Of a stretch of DNA of 64,000 nucleotides, positions 1-9,607 are shown in pieces; position 1 is the stretch's first letter, and every line of letters starts with the position of its first letter. The DNA comes from Oscillospiraceae bacterium NTUH-002-81 (GTDB taxonomy: Bacteria > Bacillota > Clostridia > Lachnospirales > Lachnospiraceae). Made by a program: the position numbers and the translations under genes. Location of the stretch: assembly GCA_032620915.1 (NCBI GenBank), contig CP136052.1:1092501-1156500 (forward strand), in the 5' to 3' direction. A model generated the notes under the pieces. That model was not told the DNA's origin. It saw only the letters and a list, made by a program, of their open reading frames with translations, and ran no database searches.

Positions 1-1187
<1,187 letters not shown>

Positions 1188-1357
1188 AAAAGCACTTAGT
1201 GATTGGCGAGCGCGAAGCGCGAAGACAGAACTTAGTGCGTTGGTCGTTCGAGTGAATGAACATGAACTCGAACTTCCGACAGTGGTTCAGGTAATAAACA
1301 ATAATTCGGATGTAATACAATATGTGGTTTTGAAGGTACATGTATTTTTATTTATAT

Positions 1358-1428
1358 AGGGGATTAGTTCAATGGCAGAGCAACGGTCTCCAAAACCGTC
1401 AATGGGGGTTCGAATCCCTCATCCCCTG
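1358..1428 (+). tRNA. tRNA-Trp (anticodon CCA)
   Basis: A cloverleaf can be drawn by hand. The acceptor arms are AGGGGAT (1358-1364) and ATCCCCT (1421-1427) with discriminator G. The anticodon stem is ACGGT/ACCGT around the loop CTCCAAA, with anticodon CCA at 1390-1392. The T loop is GTTCGAATC. No CCA tail is encoded. It follows the 23S gene by 170 bp and is probably part of the same rrn transcript. Confidence 0.95.
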
Positions 1429-1438
1429 TACATAAAAG

Positions 1439-1469
1439 TCTTCGATCGATCCGGTCGGAGATTTTTTTT
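1439..1469 (+). terminator. rho-independent terminator after tRNA-Trp
   Basis: A 10-bp stem (1439-1448 with 1452-1461, two G-T pairs, 3-nt loop) is followed by eight T residues. It would end the rRNA/tRNA transcript. Confidence 0.85.
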
Positions 1470-1511
1470 GTATAAATAAGAAATTGCATTTAAAGAAAAT
1501 ATTGCGAGAAG

Positions 1512-1550
1512 AGACAGGTCAACAGAACAATGGCTTGTCTTTTTTTTTTT
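1512..1550 (+). terminator. possible second terminator
   Basis: AGACAGG (1512-1518) pairs with CTTGTCT (1534-1540) across a 15-nt loop and runs into an 11-T tract. It could be a backup terminator for the rrn operon. The rest of 1470-1725 holds no gene that can be supported. Confidence 0.5.
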
Positions 1551-1725
1551 GAATAGGCAATATTTTCGATATTATTTGAAAAATCAGAACGAAACAGAAA
1601 AATTTCTCGGGGGGGTGACACTGAGGCAAAATTGTATAGTGTAAAAAGAAGGAAATGCTTGTATCTTTGTTTGGATTAGTTTATGATGAAGAAAAGAGAA
1701 TCAGGGAGAAGGCGAACTTACAGAG

Positions 1726-2478
1726 ATGTCAGGCAAGAAGAAAAAATTTCACGAAAAAGAAGCAGAAGAAGAGAAGAAAAGTACTGCACAGGAAGCAGAA
1801 GTGGTACATACGGATCCTGTGATACAGGATCAGACAGAGGCATCTCACGTAGAGGAGCAGCCGCAAGCTCAGGTACATATGCAGGACCAGCGGGCATCGC
1901 AGATGCACCCACAGGAACAATCGCAGCAATCATCTCAGATACATACACAGGAGCAGCCTGCATCTGCAGAGCTTTATGAACAGCTGGAGGCACAGCTTCG
2001 GACATTGCGGGCGGAATCGGCGAAGATGCAGGAGGAACTGCAGAAGATACGGGATCGCAGAGGCAGTCTGGACCGACGGCTTTACCGGGAACTTCTGGAT
2101 TCGGAAGTGCTGGGACAGATTGCAGCCTGTTATGTAGAAATCCAGGGTAAGAAAGAATTGTACGGAGTTGTCCGGAAATTTCTGGAAGAACATGAGGAGC
2201 AGTGCAGCGGGATCCGGGCGGAGCTTCGGGCCATCCGGGAGCGAAGCAGAAGCAGCGGCGTGTCCAGTCTGGCCTGTGCAGCGGGCATTCTGAGTGTGGC
2301 AGGTATCGTGTATGCGGCGGCGGGAATGGCGCCGGGCGCAGTGATCGTTCTGTTTCTCGTGCTGATTGCGCTTTCCGGTTACGTGTGGATCAATGCGGAG
2401 AAAAACGCAAGGATCAATGGCTGTGCAGAGTATGTTTTGACAGTTATGGAAGATATGGAAGACAGTAAAAAATTGTAA
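1726..2478 (+). CDS. hypothetical coiled-coil membrane protein
   Basis: A 250-aa protein of no family I recognise. Residues 1-30 are very rich in Lys and Glu. Residues 30-75 are rich in Gln, His and Glu with repeated QEQ/QDQ motifs, so low-complexity. Residues 80-170 look like a heptad coiled coil. Two hydrophobic segments follow at about 177-200 and 205-222, ending in a short charged tail, so a C-terminal hairpin in the membrane with a cytoplasmic coiled coil is likely. The start was chosen at the ATG in front of the SGKKKK stretch, preceded by a GGAGAAGG sequence about a dozen bases upstream; a slightly longer frame upstream is out of phase. It is probably a single-gene unit. The function is unknown. 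Confidence 0.7.
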   Translation: MSGKKKKFHEKEAEEEKKSTAQEAEVVHTDPVIQDQTEASHVEEQPQAQVHMQDQRASQMHPQEQSQQSSQIHTQEQPASAELYEQLEAQLRTLRAESAKMQEELQKIRDRRGSLDRRLYRELLDSEVLGQIAACYVEIQGKKELYGVVRKFLEEHEEQCSGIRAELRAIRERSRSSGVSSLACAAGILSVAGIVYAAAGMAPGAVIVLFLVLIALSGYVWINAEKNARINGCAEYVLTVMEDMEDSKKL

Positions 2479-2496
2479 AAAAATCCCAAATTGATA

Positions 2497-2525
2497 TTGA
2501 ATTTTTAATCGCCATTTAGTATACT
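2497..2525 (+). promoter_or_regulatory. sigma-70-type promoter of the Lrp/AsnC gene
   Basis: TTGAAT at 2497-2502 and TATACT at 2520-2525 are separated by 17 bp. They lie about 90 bp before the regulator start. Confidence 0.6.
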
Positions 2526-2616
2526 ATTTTCATTGGGTAGCAATGAAGGGCTTATGTAATATGGTGTTGGAACAGCAGTTTCAGAGAGGGGATTTTAGAA
2601 AAGGGGAAGTCACATA

Positions 2617-3075
2617 ATGGATAACGTAGATATCAAGATTCTTAATTACCTGAAAGAAAATTCAAGACAGAAGGCATCCAGTATCAGCGAAGAAATTAAT
2701 CTGTCGGTATCTGCAGTACTTGAGCGGATTCGTAAGCTGGAGAACAGTGGAATTATCAAGAAATATACGATGGTTCTGGATCGCAAGAAGATCGGATATG
2801 ACATGCTGGCATATATTGAGGTCGGCCTGGAGCATCCGAAGTATTATGACAATTTCACCGAGGAAGTATTGAAGAATAAGCAGATTTTGTCCTGTCATTA
2901 TATCACAGGCGATTTCGACTTTATTTTACAGGTAATCACCAACTCTTCCGAAGGACTGGAAGCAGTGCATCGTCAGATCAAGAGCATTCAGGGTGTTTCC
3001 ACCACCAAGACCCAGTTTGTCCTTTCCACGATCAAGGATGAGTACACGGTGATTCCGGATCTGACTGAAAAATAA
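2617..3075 (+). CDS. Lrp/AsnC family transcriptional regulator
   Basis: The 152-aa length is standard for the family. Residues 1-60 form the winged helix-turn-helix (IKILNYLKENSRQKASSISE, then SVSAVLERIRKLENSGIIKKY). Residues 65-145 form the AsnC/RAM ligand domain with the typical YITGDFDFILQV and STIKDEYTVIP stretches. Such proteins usually sense an amino acid and form octamers that bind promoter DNA. A purine-rich ribosome site (GGGGAAG) precedes the ATG. The gene is monocistronic, with its own promoter and terminator, so its target cannot be read from context. Confidence 0.9.
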   Translation: MDNVDIKILNYLKENSRQKASSISEEINLSVSAVLERIRKLENSGIIKKYTMVLDRKKIGYDMLAYIEVGLEHPKYYDNFTEEVLKNKQILSCHYITGDFDFILQVITNSSEGLEAVHRQIKSIQGVSTTKTQFVLSTIKDEYTVIPDLTEK

Positions 3076-3125
3076 GAACAGACCTTTGGAGTGTATACAA
3101 GAGTTCGATAATGAGAAAGTACAGG

Positions 3126-3169
3126 AGGACTTCGACAGTGTTTCGATAATGCTGCGGAGTTCTTTTTTT
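3126..3169 (+). terminator. terminator after the Lrp/AsnC gene
   Basis: AGGACTTCG (3126-3134) pairs with CGGAGTTCT (3155-3163) with two G-T pairs. A run of T residues follows. Confidence 0.65.
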
Positions 3170-3258
3170 ACTGTTGAGAAACTGACATTCGTTATATCAA
3201 TCGGAGATTATGCGGACTGCTAGCGGCGGGATAGAATTTTCTTAGAGGGGCTGCCCGG

Positions 3259-3287
3259 TTGCACAAAATAGCAGAATCGGGTATAAT
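3259..3287 (+). promoter_or_regulatory. sigma-70-type promoter of the MBOAT operon
   Basis: TTGCAC at 3259-3264 and a perfect TATAAT at 3282-3287 are separated by 17 bp. They lie 45 bp before the acyltransferase start. Confidence 0.75.
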
Positions 3288-3332
3288 ATCACATACGGCC
3301 CACCGCAGGGGCCGACAGAAAGTGAGAATTTT

Positions 3333-4829
3333 ATGCAGTTTAATTCCTGGCAGTTTGCCGTTTTTTTACCGGTTGTATTTTTCCTGTATTACGCAGGCAA
3401 AGCAAGCTGGCGCTGGGCCATCCTTCTGGCGTCCAGCTATTTCTTCTATATGTACTGGAATCCAAAGATGGTGGTGTGGATCGTGGGAACCACGCTGGTG
3501 ACCTACGTCTGTGCCATCCGCATGGAGGAGAGTGACGGACAGAGACAAAAGAAACGCTGGCTGCTGCTGGCATTGTTTGTCTGTCTTGCCATCTTGTTTT
3601 TCTTTAAATATTTTAATTTCTTTTCCCATTCCATCAGCGGTGCGGCGCGGCTGTTCGGGGCGCCGGTGGGGGATGTGACGCTGCAGCTGGTGATGCCGGT
3701 GGGCATTTCCTTCTATACGTTCCAGACGCTGGGCTATCTGATCGATATTTACCGGGGAAAAATACAGGCAGAGCGGCATCTGGGCTATTATGCCCTGTTT
3801 GTCACCTTTTTCCCGCAGCTCATTGCCGGGCCGATCTCCCGGGCGGGAAGCCTGATGCCTCAGCTGCATGAAAACGCAGAATTTTCCTATGAGGGCGTGA
3901 CGAAGGGGCTGAAGCTCATGGCCTGGGGCTATTTCAAGAAGCTGGTCATCGCCTCTTCCCTGGCGGTATATGTGGACAGGATTTATGATGACCTGCAGTC
4001 CTACGCGGGCTTTGCCCTGCTGGTGGCGGCAGTGTTCTATTCCATTCAGATCTACTGTGATTTTTCCGGGTATTCGGATATTGCCATCGGCTGTGCCAAG
4101 CTGTTTGGCAAAGACCTGATGATCAATTTCAGGAGCCCGTATTTTGCATCCGGCATCAAGGAATTCTGGGGACGGTGGCATATTTCCCTGTCCACCTGGT
4201 TCCGGGATTACGTGTACATTCCGCTGGGCGGCAACCGGGTGTCGGCGTTCCGACACCAGCTGAATCTGGTGATCACCTTTCTGGTCAGCGGCCTGTGGCA
4301 CGGCGCGGACTGGACATTCGTGATCTGGGGCGGTCTGCATGGATTGCTGCAGGTGGCGGAGTCGCTGCTGACGAGAGGTTCAACATCAAAGAAGAACAGT
4401 AAAACCCAGATCAGTGATCAAAACGAGAAAAAACAGTGGAGCCATATCCTTGGAATCTGCGCCAGAACCGTGCTGACCTTCATCCTGGTGACCGTTGCCT
4501 GGATCTTTTTCCGGGCGGACACGCTGTCGGATGCCTGGTATGTGATCTCCCATATGTTCCGCAACTGCCAGTATTTCCTGCCCTACCTGCGGGAAGGGTA
4601 TGATTTCCTGGGGCTGACGAAGCTGAAGCTGCTGGGACTGCTTCTGCCGGTGGCGCTGCTGGCGGTATTTGATTATTTTTCACTGAAAATGGATGTGATC
4701 GACCGGATCGGCCAGTGGAAGACGTGGCAGCGGTGGCTGCTGTATGTGGCCTTTGTCAGCGTTACCATCTGCATGGTGGCGGCGTCCTATGGAAATGTAT
4801 CCCAGGAATTTATTTATTTCCAGTTTTAG
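3333..4829 (+). CDS. MBOAT family membrane-bound O-acyltransferase (AlgI/DltB-like)
   Basis: A 498-aa polytopic membrane protein. The N-terminus MQFNSWQFAVFLPVVFFLYY, the motif QIYCDFSGYSDIAIG near residue 240, WGRWHISLSTWFRDYVYIPLGG near 285, and the segment LVSGLWHGADWTFVIWGGLHG near 320 with the family's conserved His are typical of the AlgI-like MBOAT branch. This branch passes acyl groups (usually acetyl) across the membrane to cell-surface glycans. About ten or more hydrophobic segments are visible. The next gene encodes an SGNH-like exported partner, as in AlgI/AlgJ and PatA/PatB systems, so O-acetylation of an extracellular polysaccharide or wall polymer is the likely job. The acceptor is not identifiable here. 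Confidence 0.92.
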   Translation: MQFNSWQFAVFLPVVFFLYYAGKASWRWAILLASSYFFYMYWNPKMVVWIVGTTLVTYVCAIRMEESDGQRQKKRWLLLALFVCLAILFFFKYFNFFSHSISGAARLFGAPVGDVTLQLVMPVGISFYTFQTLGYLIDIYRGKIQAERHLGYYALFVTFFPQLIAGPISRAGSLMPQLHENAEFSYEGVTKGLKLMAWGYFKKLVIASSLAVYVDRIYDDLQSYAGFALLVAAVFYSIQIYCDFSGYSDIAIGCAKLFGKDLMINFRSPYFASGIKEFWGRWHISLSTWFRDYVYIPLGGNRVSAFRHQLNLVITFLVSGLWHGADWTFVIWGGLHGLLQVAESLLTRGSTSKKNSKTQISDQNEKKQWSHILGICARTVLTFILVTVAWIFFRADTLSDAWYVISHMFRNCQYFLPYLREGYDFLGLTKLKLLGLLLPVALLAVFDYFSLKMDVIDRIGQWKTWQRWLLYVAFVSVTICMVAASYGNVSQEFIYFQF

Positions 4830-4862
4830 TTTCCGGTTCCGGCCGGTTTGGAAGGAGTATGA

Positions 4863-5909
4863 ATGGCAAAACTGATCAGAAAGCTGTGCCTGCTGGCGCT
4901 CTGCGTAGGTGCGGTGTTAAGTGTTTTTGTGGGCATCAATGTGCTGGGCGACCCGTACAATGTGTTTCATGTGGACCATATCCGGGACATGGGCGTGGAG
5001 CCCAACAAGAATTTTATCAAAATGAAATATGTGCTGGAAAATAAAGATAAATACGATACGTTTATTTTCGGCTCTTCCCGGGTGGGTTTTCTCTATTTTG
5101 ACACCTCGCCCTATGAACATTATTATAATATGTCCTACTCGGAGGGACTGCCCAAGGAGCACTTGGACAACTTGAAGGTACTGCTGGCAGCAGGGGTGCA
5201 GCCGAAGCACATTTTCCTGGGCGTGGATAACATTTCCTATCTGGTGGATCCGGCGCTCCACGAGGATCTGCTCATCCGGATGCCTTACCCGGCGGACGGC
5301 AATCTGCTTCCCTTCTATGCGAAAAATGTGAGCAACTGGGAGGTGACATGCAAGTCCTTCCGGCTGCTGACGGGGCTGGAGAAGGTGGAGGTGGGCAATA
5401 TGCCGCTGGATCCGGCGCGTTTCTATGAAAACGGGGAATCGGTGTACAACGATGATTACCAGATGCCGTCAAGTGTCTATGAGACGGCCTACTGGGACAG
5501 CTATTATGCGGATCGGACGGACGAGGCCATTGAGGAGATCCGCCAGTTCAAGGAGCTGTGCGAGAAAAATGGCATCGAACTGACGGTATTTATCAATCCG
5601 CTGCACTACAAGACGTACACGAAATCTGCAAGGCACGGGCTTTTTACTTTTATGGAAAAGCTGGCCCAGGTGACGGACTACTATAATTTTACGGGGTTGA
5701 ACGAGTACACCTCCCAGGACCAGTATTTTTTTGAAACGTCCCATTATAAACCGGAGGTGGGGTATGCCATGGTGGATGCCATGTGCTACGGAAAAGTGCC
5801 GGAGGATCTGGCGACATCCTGGTTCGGCATGCTGGTGACGGCGGACAATGTTTCTGACTTTACCGAGTATTTTCAGGAGCAGATCGATGCGATGAAAAGC
5901 GGAAAATAA
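4863..5909 (+). CDS. SGNH/AlgJ-like exported partner of the MBOAT acyltransferase
   Basis: A 348-aa protein with a single N-terminal hydrophobic segment (residues 8-26, signal anchor), so the main domain lies outside the membrane. It shows FIFGSSRVGF near residue 70, which fits the nucleophile block of DltD/AlgX/AlgJ-type SGNH folds, and TSHYKPEVGYAM near 295, which fits the late His block. Other family blocks are weak, so the assignment rests partly on context. It starts 33 bp after the MBOAT gene with AAGGAG at 4852-4857, in the same operon. Likely role: final acyl transfer to the polymer from the intermediate made by the MBOAT protein. Confidence 0.7.
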   Translation: MAKLIRKLCLLALCVGAVLSVFVGINVLGDPYNVFHVDHIRDMGVEPNKNFIKMKYVLENKDKYDTFIFGSSRVGFLYFDTSPYEHYYNMSYSEGLPKEHLDNLKVLLAAGVQPKHIFLGVDNISYLVDPALHEDLLIRMPYPADGNLLPFYAKNVSNWEVTCKSFRLLTGLEKVEVGNMPLDPARFYENGESVYNDDYQMPSSVYETAYWDSYYADRTDEAIEEIRQFKELCEKNGIELTVFINPLHYKTYTKSARHGLFTFMEKLAQVTDYYNFTGLNEYTSQDQYFFETSHYKPEVGYAMVDAMCYGKVPEDLATSWFGMLVTADNVSDFTEYFQEQIDAMKSGK

Positions 5910-5939
5910 TTGACATACAGGCGGGAGAGACGGTATAAT
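5910..5939 (+). promoter_or_regulatory. sigma-70-type promoter of the FAD oxidoreductase gene
   Basis: TTGACA (5910-5915) and TATAAT (5934-5939) are both consensus, with an 18-bp spacer. The promoter begins right after the stop codon of the preceding gene. Confidence 0.85.
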
Positions 5940-5972
5940 AAAGTCTGTATGCCATACGAAAGGGGTTTTTTT

Positions 5973-7368
5973 ATGAAATATGATGTCATCATTGTGGGAG
6001 CTGGCCCGGCAGGTATTTTTACTGCTCTGGAAATGATCAAAAAAGGGATCGAAGAAATCCATTCTCATGATAGATAAAGGTAAAGATGTAAAGAAGCGCA
6101 GCTGCCCGAAGGCAAAGACCAATCACTGCGTCAACTGCAAACCGAACTGTGATATTACCACCGGATTTTCCGGCGCAGGTGCATTTTCTGACGGAAAGCT
6201 TTCTCTGAGCTACGAGGTGGGCGGCGAGCTGCCCCGTCTCATCGGCGCGGAGAAGACCCAGGAAATGATCCATTACACCGACGGCATTTATCTGGATTTC
6301 GGCGCAGACTCCAAGGTAGAGGGCGTGGGACAGGAGGACAAGATCAAGGCGATCCGTAAAAATGCCATCCGTGCGGGCCTGAAGCTGGTGGACTGTCCGA
6401 TCCGTCATCTGGGAACGGAGAAAGCCCAGGAGATTTATGGAAAGATCCAGGACTATCTGCAGGAGAACGGTGTGGAGATCCTGTTCCAGACGTCCTGTCT
6501 GGATCTGCGGATCGAGGATAATGTCTGTGTGGGCGTGGAAGTGGAAAACGAGCGCACCCACGAGAAGAGCTATTATGAAGGCGAGAAGATCGTCGTTGCG
6601 GCGGGCCGGGTAGGTGCAGACTGGCTGCAGGCCATCTGTGCACAGCATGACATTGAGCACGTGCCGGGAACCGTTGATGTGGGTGTCCGTGTAGAGGTGC
6701 GCAATGAGATCATGGAAGAGGTCAACAGCGTGCTGTACGAGTCCAAGCTTATCGGCTATCCGGAGCCCTGGGGCAACAAGGTGCGTACCTTCTGCCAGAA
6801 TCCGGGCGGTTTTGTGAGCCAGGAGAATTACAACAATGACCTGGCCCTGGTCAACGGCCATTCCTATAAGGTAAAGAAGTCCAGCAACACCAACCTGGCC
6901 ATTCTCTGTTCTCATAATTTCCGGATCCCCTTCGATCAGCCCATCGAGTATGCGAAGCGGATCGGAGAGCTGACCAACATGCTGGGCGACGGCCATATCC
7001 TCGTACAGCGTTACGGCGACATCAAGGCCGGAAAGAGAACGTGGCAGGAGGAGCTGGATCGAAGCAACGTCCGTCCGACGCTGCCGGATGCGGTGGCAGG
7101 CGATATCACCAGCGCCCTGTCCTACCGGACCATGATGAACATCATCGGTTTTATCGAGATGGTAGATCAGGTCGTACCGGGCTTTGCCAGCTATGAGACG
7201 CTGCTGTATGCGCCGGAGATCAAGTTCTACAGCAACCGGGTAAAAATGGATGAAAAGTTCAATACCAACGTGAAGAACCTGCACTGTCTGGGCGATTCCA
7301 GCGGATGGACCAGAGGCCTGATGATGGCATCTGTCATGGGTGTCCTCATGGGAAGAGAACTGGTATAA
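5973..7368 (+). pseudogene. NAD(P)/FAD-dependent dehydrogenase (COG2509-like), one +1 frameshift
   Basis: The N-terminal Rossmann motif MKYDVIIVGAGPAGIFTAL begins at 5973. The frame breaks at an A6 run (6039-6044). Removing one A joins ...EMIKKG directly to SKKSILMIDKGKDVKKRSCP, giving a continuous 464-aa protein. The cysteine-rich stretch CPKAKTNHCVNCKPNC and FSGAGAFSDGKL, plus the C-terminal GDSSGWTRGLMMASVMG flavin-binding block, match uncharacterised FAD-dependent dehydrogenases of the COG2509 type. The substrate is unknown. A downstream ATG at 6067 would give a 433-aa product lacking the FAD Rossmann motif, which would not be expected to fold normally. The extra A is probably a sequencing error, in which case the gene is intact. 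Confidence 0.8.
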
Positions 7369-7372
7369 TAGT

Positions 7373-7423
7373 AAAAGCCGGGAGCGGCGGAGTCAGTATA
7401 GATTCCGTTGCCCCGGCTTTTTT
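7373..7423. terminator. bidirectional terminator between convergent genes
   Basis: AAAAGCCGGG (7373-7382) pairs with CCCGGCTTTT (7412-7421), with A and T tracts on the two sides. It serves the oxidoreductase gene on + and the isochorismatase gene on -. Confidence 0.85.
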
Positions 7424-7437
7424 GGCGGTGTACCGGT

Positions 7438-7980
7438 TTATTTCACCAGCGCGGAGATTTTCTTGAATCTCTCATTTCCCGCGATCTGCGTCAGCTCAAA
7501 CAGCAGCGCCTCGTAGGAGGTGAGGATGGCACCTTCCTTCTCTGCCCGCCTGAGAGCGGTGGCCTTGTCGGAATCCTTGCGGGAATCCACGCAGTCCTCC
7601 ACAAAGAGTACCTGATAGCCGTCAGCGCACAGGTCGATGACGGTCTGCAGGGCGCACACGTGGGATTCGATGCCGCAGATGATGACGGTTTTCCGGCCGG
7701 AAGCGATCACAGCTTCCCGGATGGCGTCGTTCTGCCAGCAACTGAAAGTGATCTTGTCAAAAACGGGGCAGTCTGCCACCAGCTCCCTGATCTCGGGAAC
7801 GGTTTCTCCCAGGCCCTTCGTGTATTGCTGGGAGACGAGAACCGGGACGTCCAGCACCCGCAAACCCTGTAAAAGAATGCGGGAATTGTGAATTAATTCA
7901 CGTTCATGTGCCATGGCCGGAACGAGCCGGGTCTGGTAATCAACAGCGATGGTAATGCAGTTTTCTGGGGTAATACGCAT
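7438..7980 (-). CDS. isochorismatase-family cysteine hydrolase
   Basis: A 180-aa protein of the nicotinamidase/isochorismatase superfamily. The catalytic triad is visible: Asp in IAVDYQTRLVPAM, Lys in FDKITFSCWQND, and Cys in IICGIESHVCALQT, which also contains the family's cis-peptide region. Members hydrolyse nicotinamide, N-carbamoyl compounds or isochorismate; nothing here decides the substrate. The start is placed at MRITPEN because GAAGGAGG lies 6-7 bases upstream of that ATG; a longer in-frame extension lacks a ribosome site. It is a single gene converging on the FAD oxidoreductase. Confidence 0.88.
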   Translation of the reverse strand: MRITPENCITIAVDYQTRLVPAMAHERELIHNSRILLQGLRVLDVPVLVSQQYTKGLGETVPEIRELVADCPVFDKITFSCWQNDAIREAVIASGRKTVIICGIESHVCALQTVIDLCADGYQVLFVEDCVDSRKDSDKATALRRAEKEGAILTSYEALLFELTQIAGNERFKKISALVK

Positions 7981-8169
7981 AAAAACCTCCTTCAAATCAT
8001 GACTATTTTTCATATTAAATACAACTTTTTTTCCGTATTTCCGCGGAAGCTTTTCTCAAGCTTACCATATTTTGGGGATTTCGGCAATCTTTGTAAAAAA
8101 AAGGTAAAAAAAGAGGCGGAATACAGGGATTCTTTATCACTTATTTACAGGATTTCAAAAAATGTTTTA

Positions 8170-8198
8170 TTGACATTGCCGGATTGCAAAGGTAAAAT
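8170..8198 (+). promoter_or_regulatory. sigma-70-type promoter of the thl-crt-hbd operon
   Basis: Consensus TTGACA (8170-8175) and TAAAAT (8193-8198) are separated by exactly 17 bp. Transcription would start near 8205, leaving a leader of about 130 nt before thlA. The rest of 7981-8169 holds no gene that I can see. Confidence 0.85.
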
Positions 8199-8209
8199 GA
8201 AGGCAGTGA

Positions 8210-8305
8210 GTTGAAAAAGGACAGGTTGCATCCAGCAGGGTAGAGCCAGAGTTGTGATTTACTTAACATGGTTACATATCGGAAAAAGCCTGTCACATTT
8301 TCAAC
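8210..8305 (+). promoter_or_regulatory. structured 5' leader of the butyrate operon
   Basis: GTTGAAAAAGGACAGG (8210-8225) can pair with CCTGTCACATTTTCAAC (8289-8305), giving GACAGG/CCTGTC and GTTGAAAA/TTTTCAAC helices with a small internal loop, enclosing about 63 nt. The element lies wholly in the predicted 5' leader and ends about 20 nt before the thlA ribosome site. It matches no riboswitch class I recognise. Confidence 0.45.
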
Positions 8306-8336
8306 TAAAATTAATTTCAAAATGGAGGAATTCAAA

Positions 8337-9518
8337 ATGGCAAAGAAAGTAGTTATCGCAGGCGCTTGCCGTACGGCAGTTGGTAAGATGGGAGGCGTAT
8401 TAAGCACAGTACCGGCAGTAGATCTGGGTGCAATTGTAATCAAAGAGGCTCTGAATCGTGCAGGTGTTCCGGCTGACCAGGTAGATGAGGTTCTTATGGG
8501 ATGCGTTATCCAGGCAGGCCTTGGACAGAACGTAGCACGTCAGGCTTCTGTGAAGGCCGGTGTTCCGATCGAGGTTCCTGCTGAGACACTGAACAACGTA
8601 TGCGGATCCGGACTGAAGTGTGTAAACATGGCAGCAGACATGATCATGGCAGGAGATGCGGATGTCGTTGTGGCTGGCGGTATGGAGAACATGTCCATGG
8701 CACCGTATGCGCTGATGAAAGCCCGTTTTGGTTACAGAATGAACAATGCAACCATGGTTGATACAATGGTGAATGACGGACTGTGGGATGCATTCAACAA
8801 TTACCATATGGGAATCACTGCTGAGAATGTGGCAGAGAAATATGGTATCACAAGAGAAGAACAGGATGAGTTCGCTGCATGGTCTCAGAACAAGGCTGTA
8901 AAGGCTCAGGAAGAGGGCAGATTTGATGCGGAGATCGTTCCTGTACCGGTGAAGATGAAGAAAGAGACCGTACTGGTTACCAAGGATGAGGGACCGCGTG
9001 CTGGTGTTACCAAGGAGAGCATCTCCAAACTGAAACCGGCATTCAAGCCCGATGGAACCGTTACAGCAGCTAACGCATCCGGTATCAATGATGGCGCAGC
9101 AGCCGTTGTCCTGATGAGCGAGGAGAAGGCTAAGGAGCTGGGTGTTACCCCTATGGCTACATTTGTAGTAGGAACCTCTGCCGGCGTTGATCCGTCCATC
9201 ATGGGTGTGGGACCGGTTGCAGCAGTCCGCAAGGCTATGAAGAAGGGCAACTTCACTCTGGATGAGATCGATCTGATCGAGGCTAACGAGGCATTTGCAG
9301 CACAGTCTCTCGGCGTTGACAGAGAATTACATTTTGATCGCAGCAAGCTGAACGTAAATGGCGGTGCAATTGCAATCGGACACCCGGTAGGAGCATCCGG
9401 ATGCCGTATCTTTGTTACACTGCTTCATGAGATGCAGAAGAGACCTGATGCGAAGAAGGGGCTTGCAACTCTGTGCGTAGGCGGCGGTATGGGCGTTTGC
9501 ACAGTTGTAGAGAAATAA
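8337..9518 (+). CDS. thlA: acetyl-CoA C-acetyltransferase (thiolase)
   Basis: A 393-aa thiolase that condenses two acetyl-CoA to acetoacetyl-CoA, the first step of butyrate formation. The nucleophile is Cys89 in [15 protein letters not shown]. The C-terminal catalytic residues are in [10 protein letters not shown] (His) and CVGGGMGVC (Cys). [11 protein letters not shown] and NVNGGAIA are also typical. The start at MAKKVVIAG is set by GGAGG at 8324-8328; an upstream in-frame extension has no ribosome site. It is first in thl-crt-hbd, behind a strong promoter and a possibly structured leader. Confidence 0.97.
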   Translation: MAKKVVIAGACRTAVGKMGGVLSTVPAVDLGAIVIKEALNRAGVPADQVDEVLMGCVIQAGLGQNVARQASVKAGVPIEVPAETLNNVCGSGLKCVNMAADMIMAGDADVVVAGGMENMSMAPYALMKARFGYRMNNATMVDTMVNDGLWDAFNNYHMGITAENVAEKYGITREEQDEFAAWSQNKAVKAQEEGRFDAEIVPVPVKMKKETVLVTKDEGPRAGVTKESISKLKPAFKPDGTVTAANASGINDGAAAVVLMSEEKAKELGVTPMATFVVGTSAGVDPSIMGVGPVAAVRKAMKKGNFTLDEIDLIEANEAFAAQSLGVDRELHFDRSKLNVNGGAIAIGHPVGASGCRIFVTLLHEMQKRPDAKKGLATLCVGGGMGVCTVVEK

Positions 9519-9535
9519 TCAATTAAATATTTTTG

Positions 9536-9564
9536 TGCCGCAGCCGGCTTCGCCGGGTGCGGCA
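9536..9564 (+). terminator. intercistronic hairpin between thlA and crt
   Basis: TGCCGCA (9536-9542) pairs with TGCGGCA (9558-9564), with an inner CCGGC/GCCGG helix. Only three T residues follow, so this is more likely a weak terminator or RNA-stability element that lowers crt-hbd expression relative to thlA. Confidence 0.5.
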
Positions 9565-9607
9565 TTTGAAAGTTGTAACGGAGAGAATAGTAAGGAGGGT
9601 GCTGTAC

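Noticed and set aside
6039..6050. Programmed frameshifting at the A6 run of the FAD oxidoreductase
   Set aside because: Restoring the frame needs a skipped base, not the -1 shift such slippery runs usually promote, and the same +1 error recurs in nine other places.
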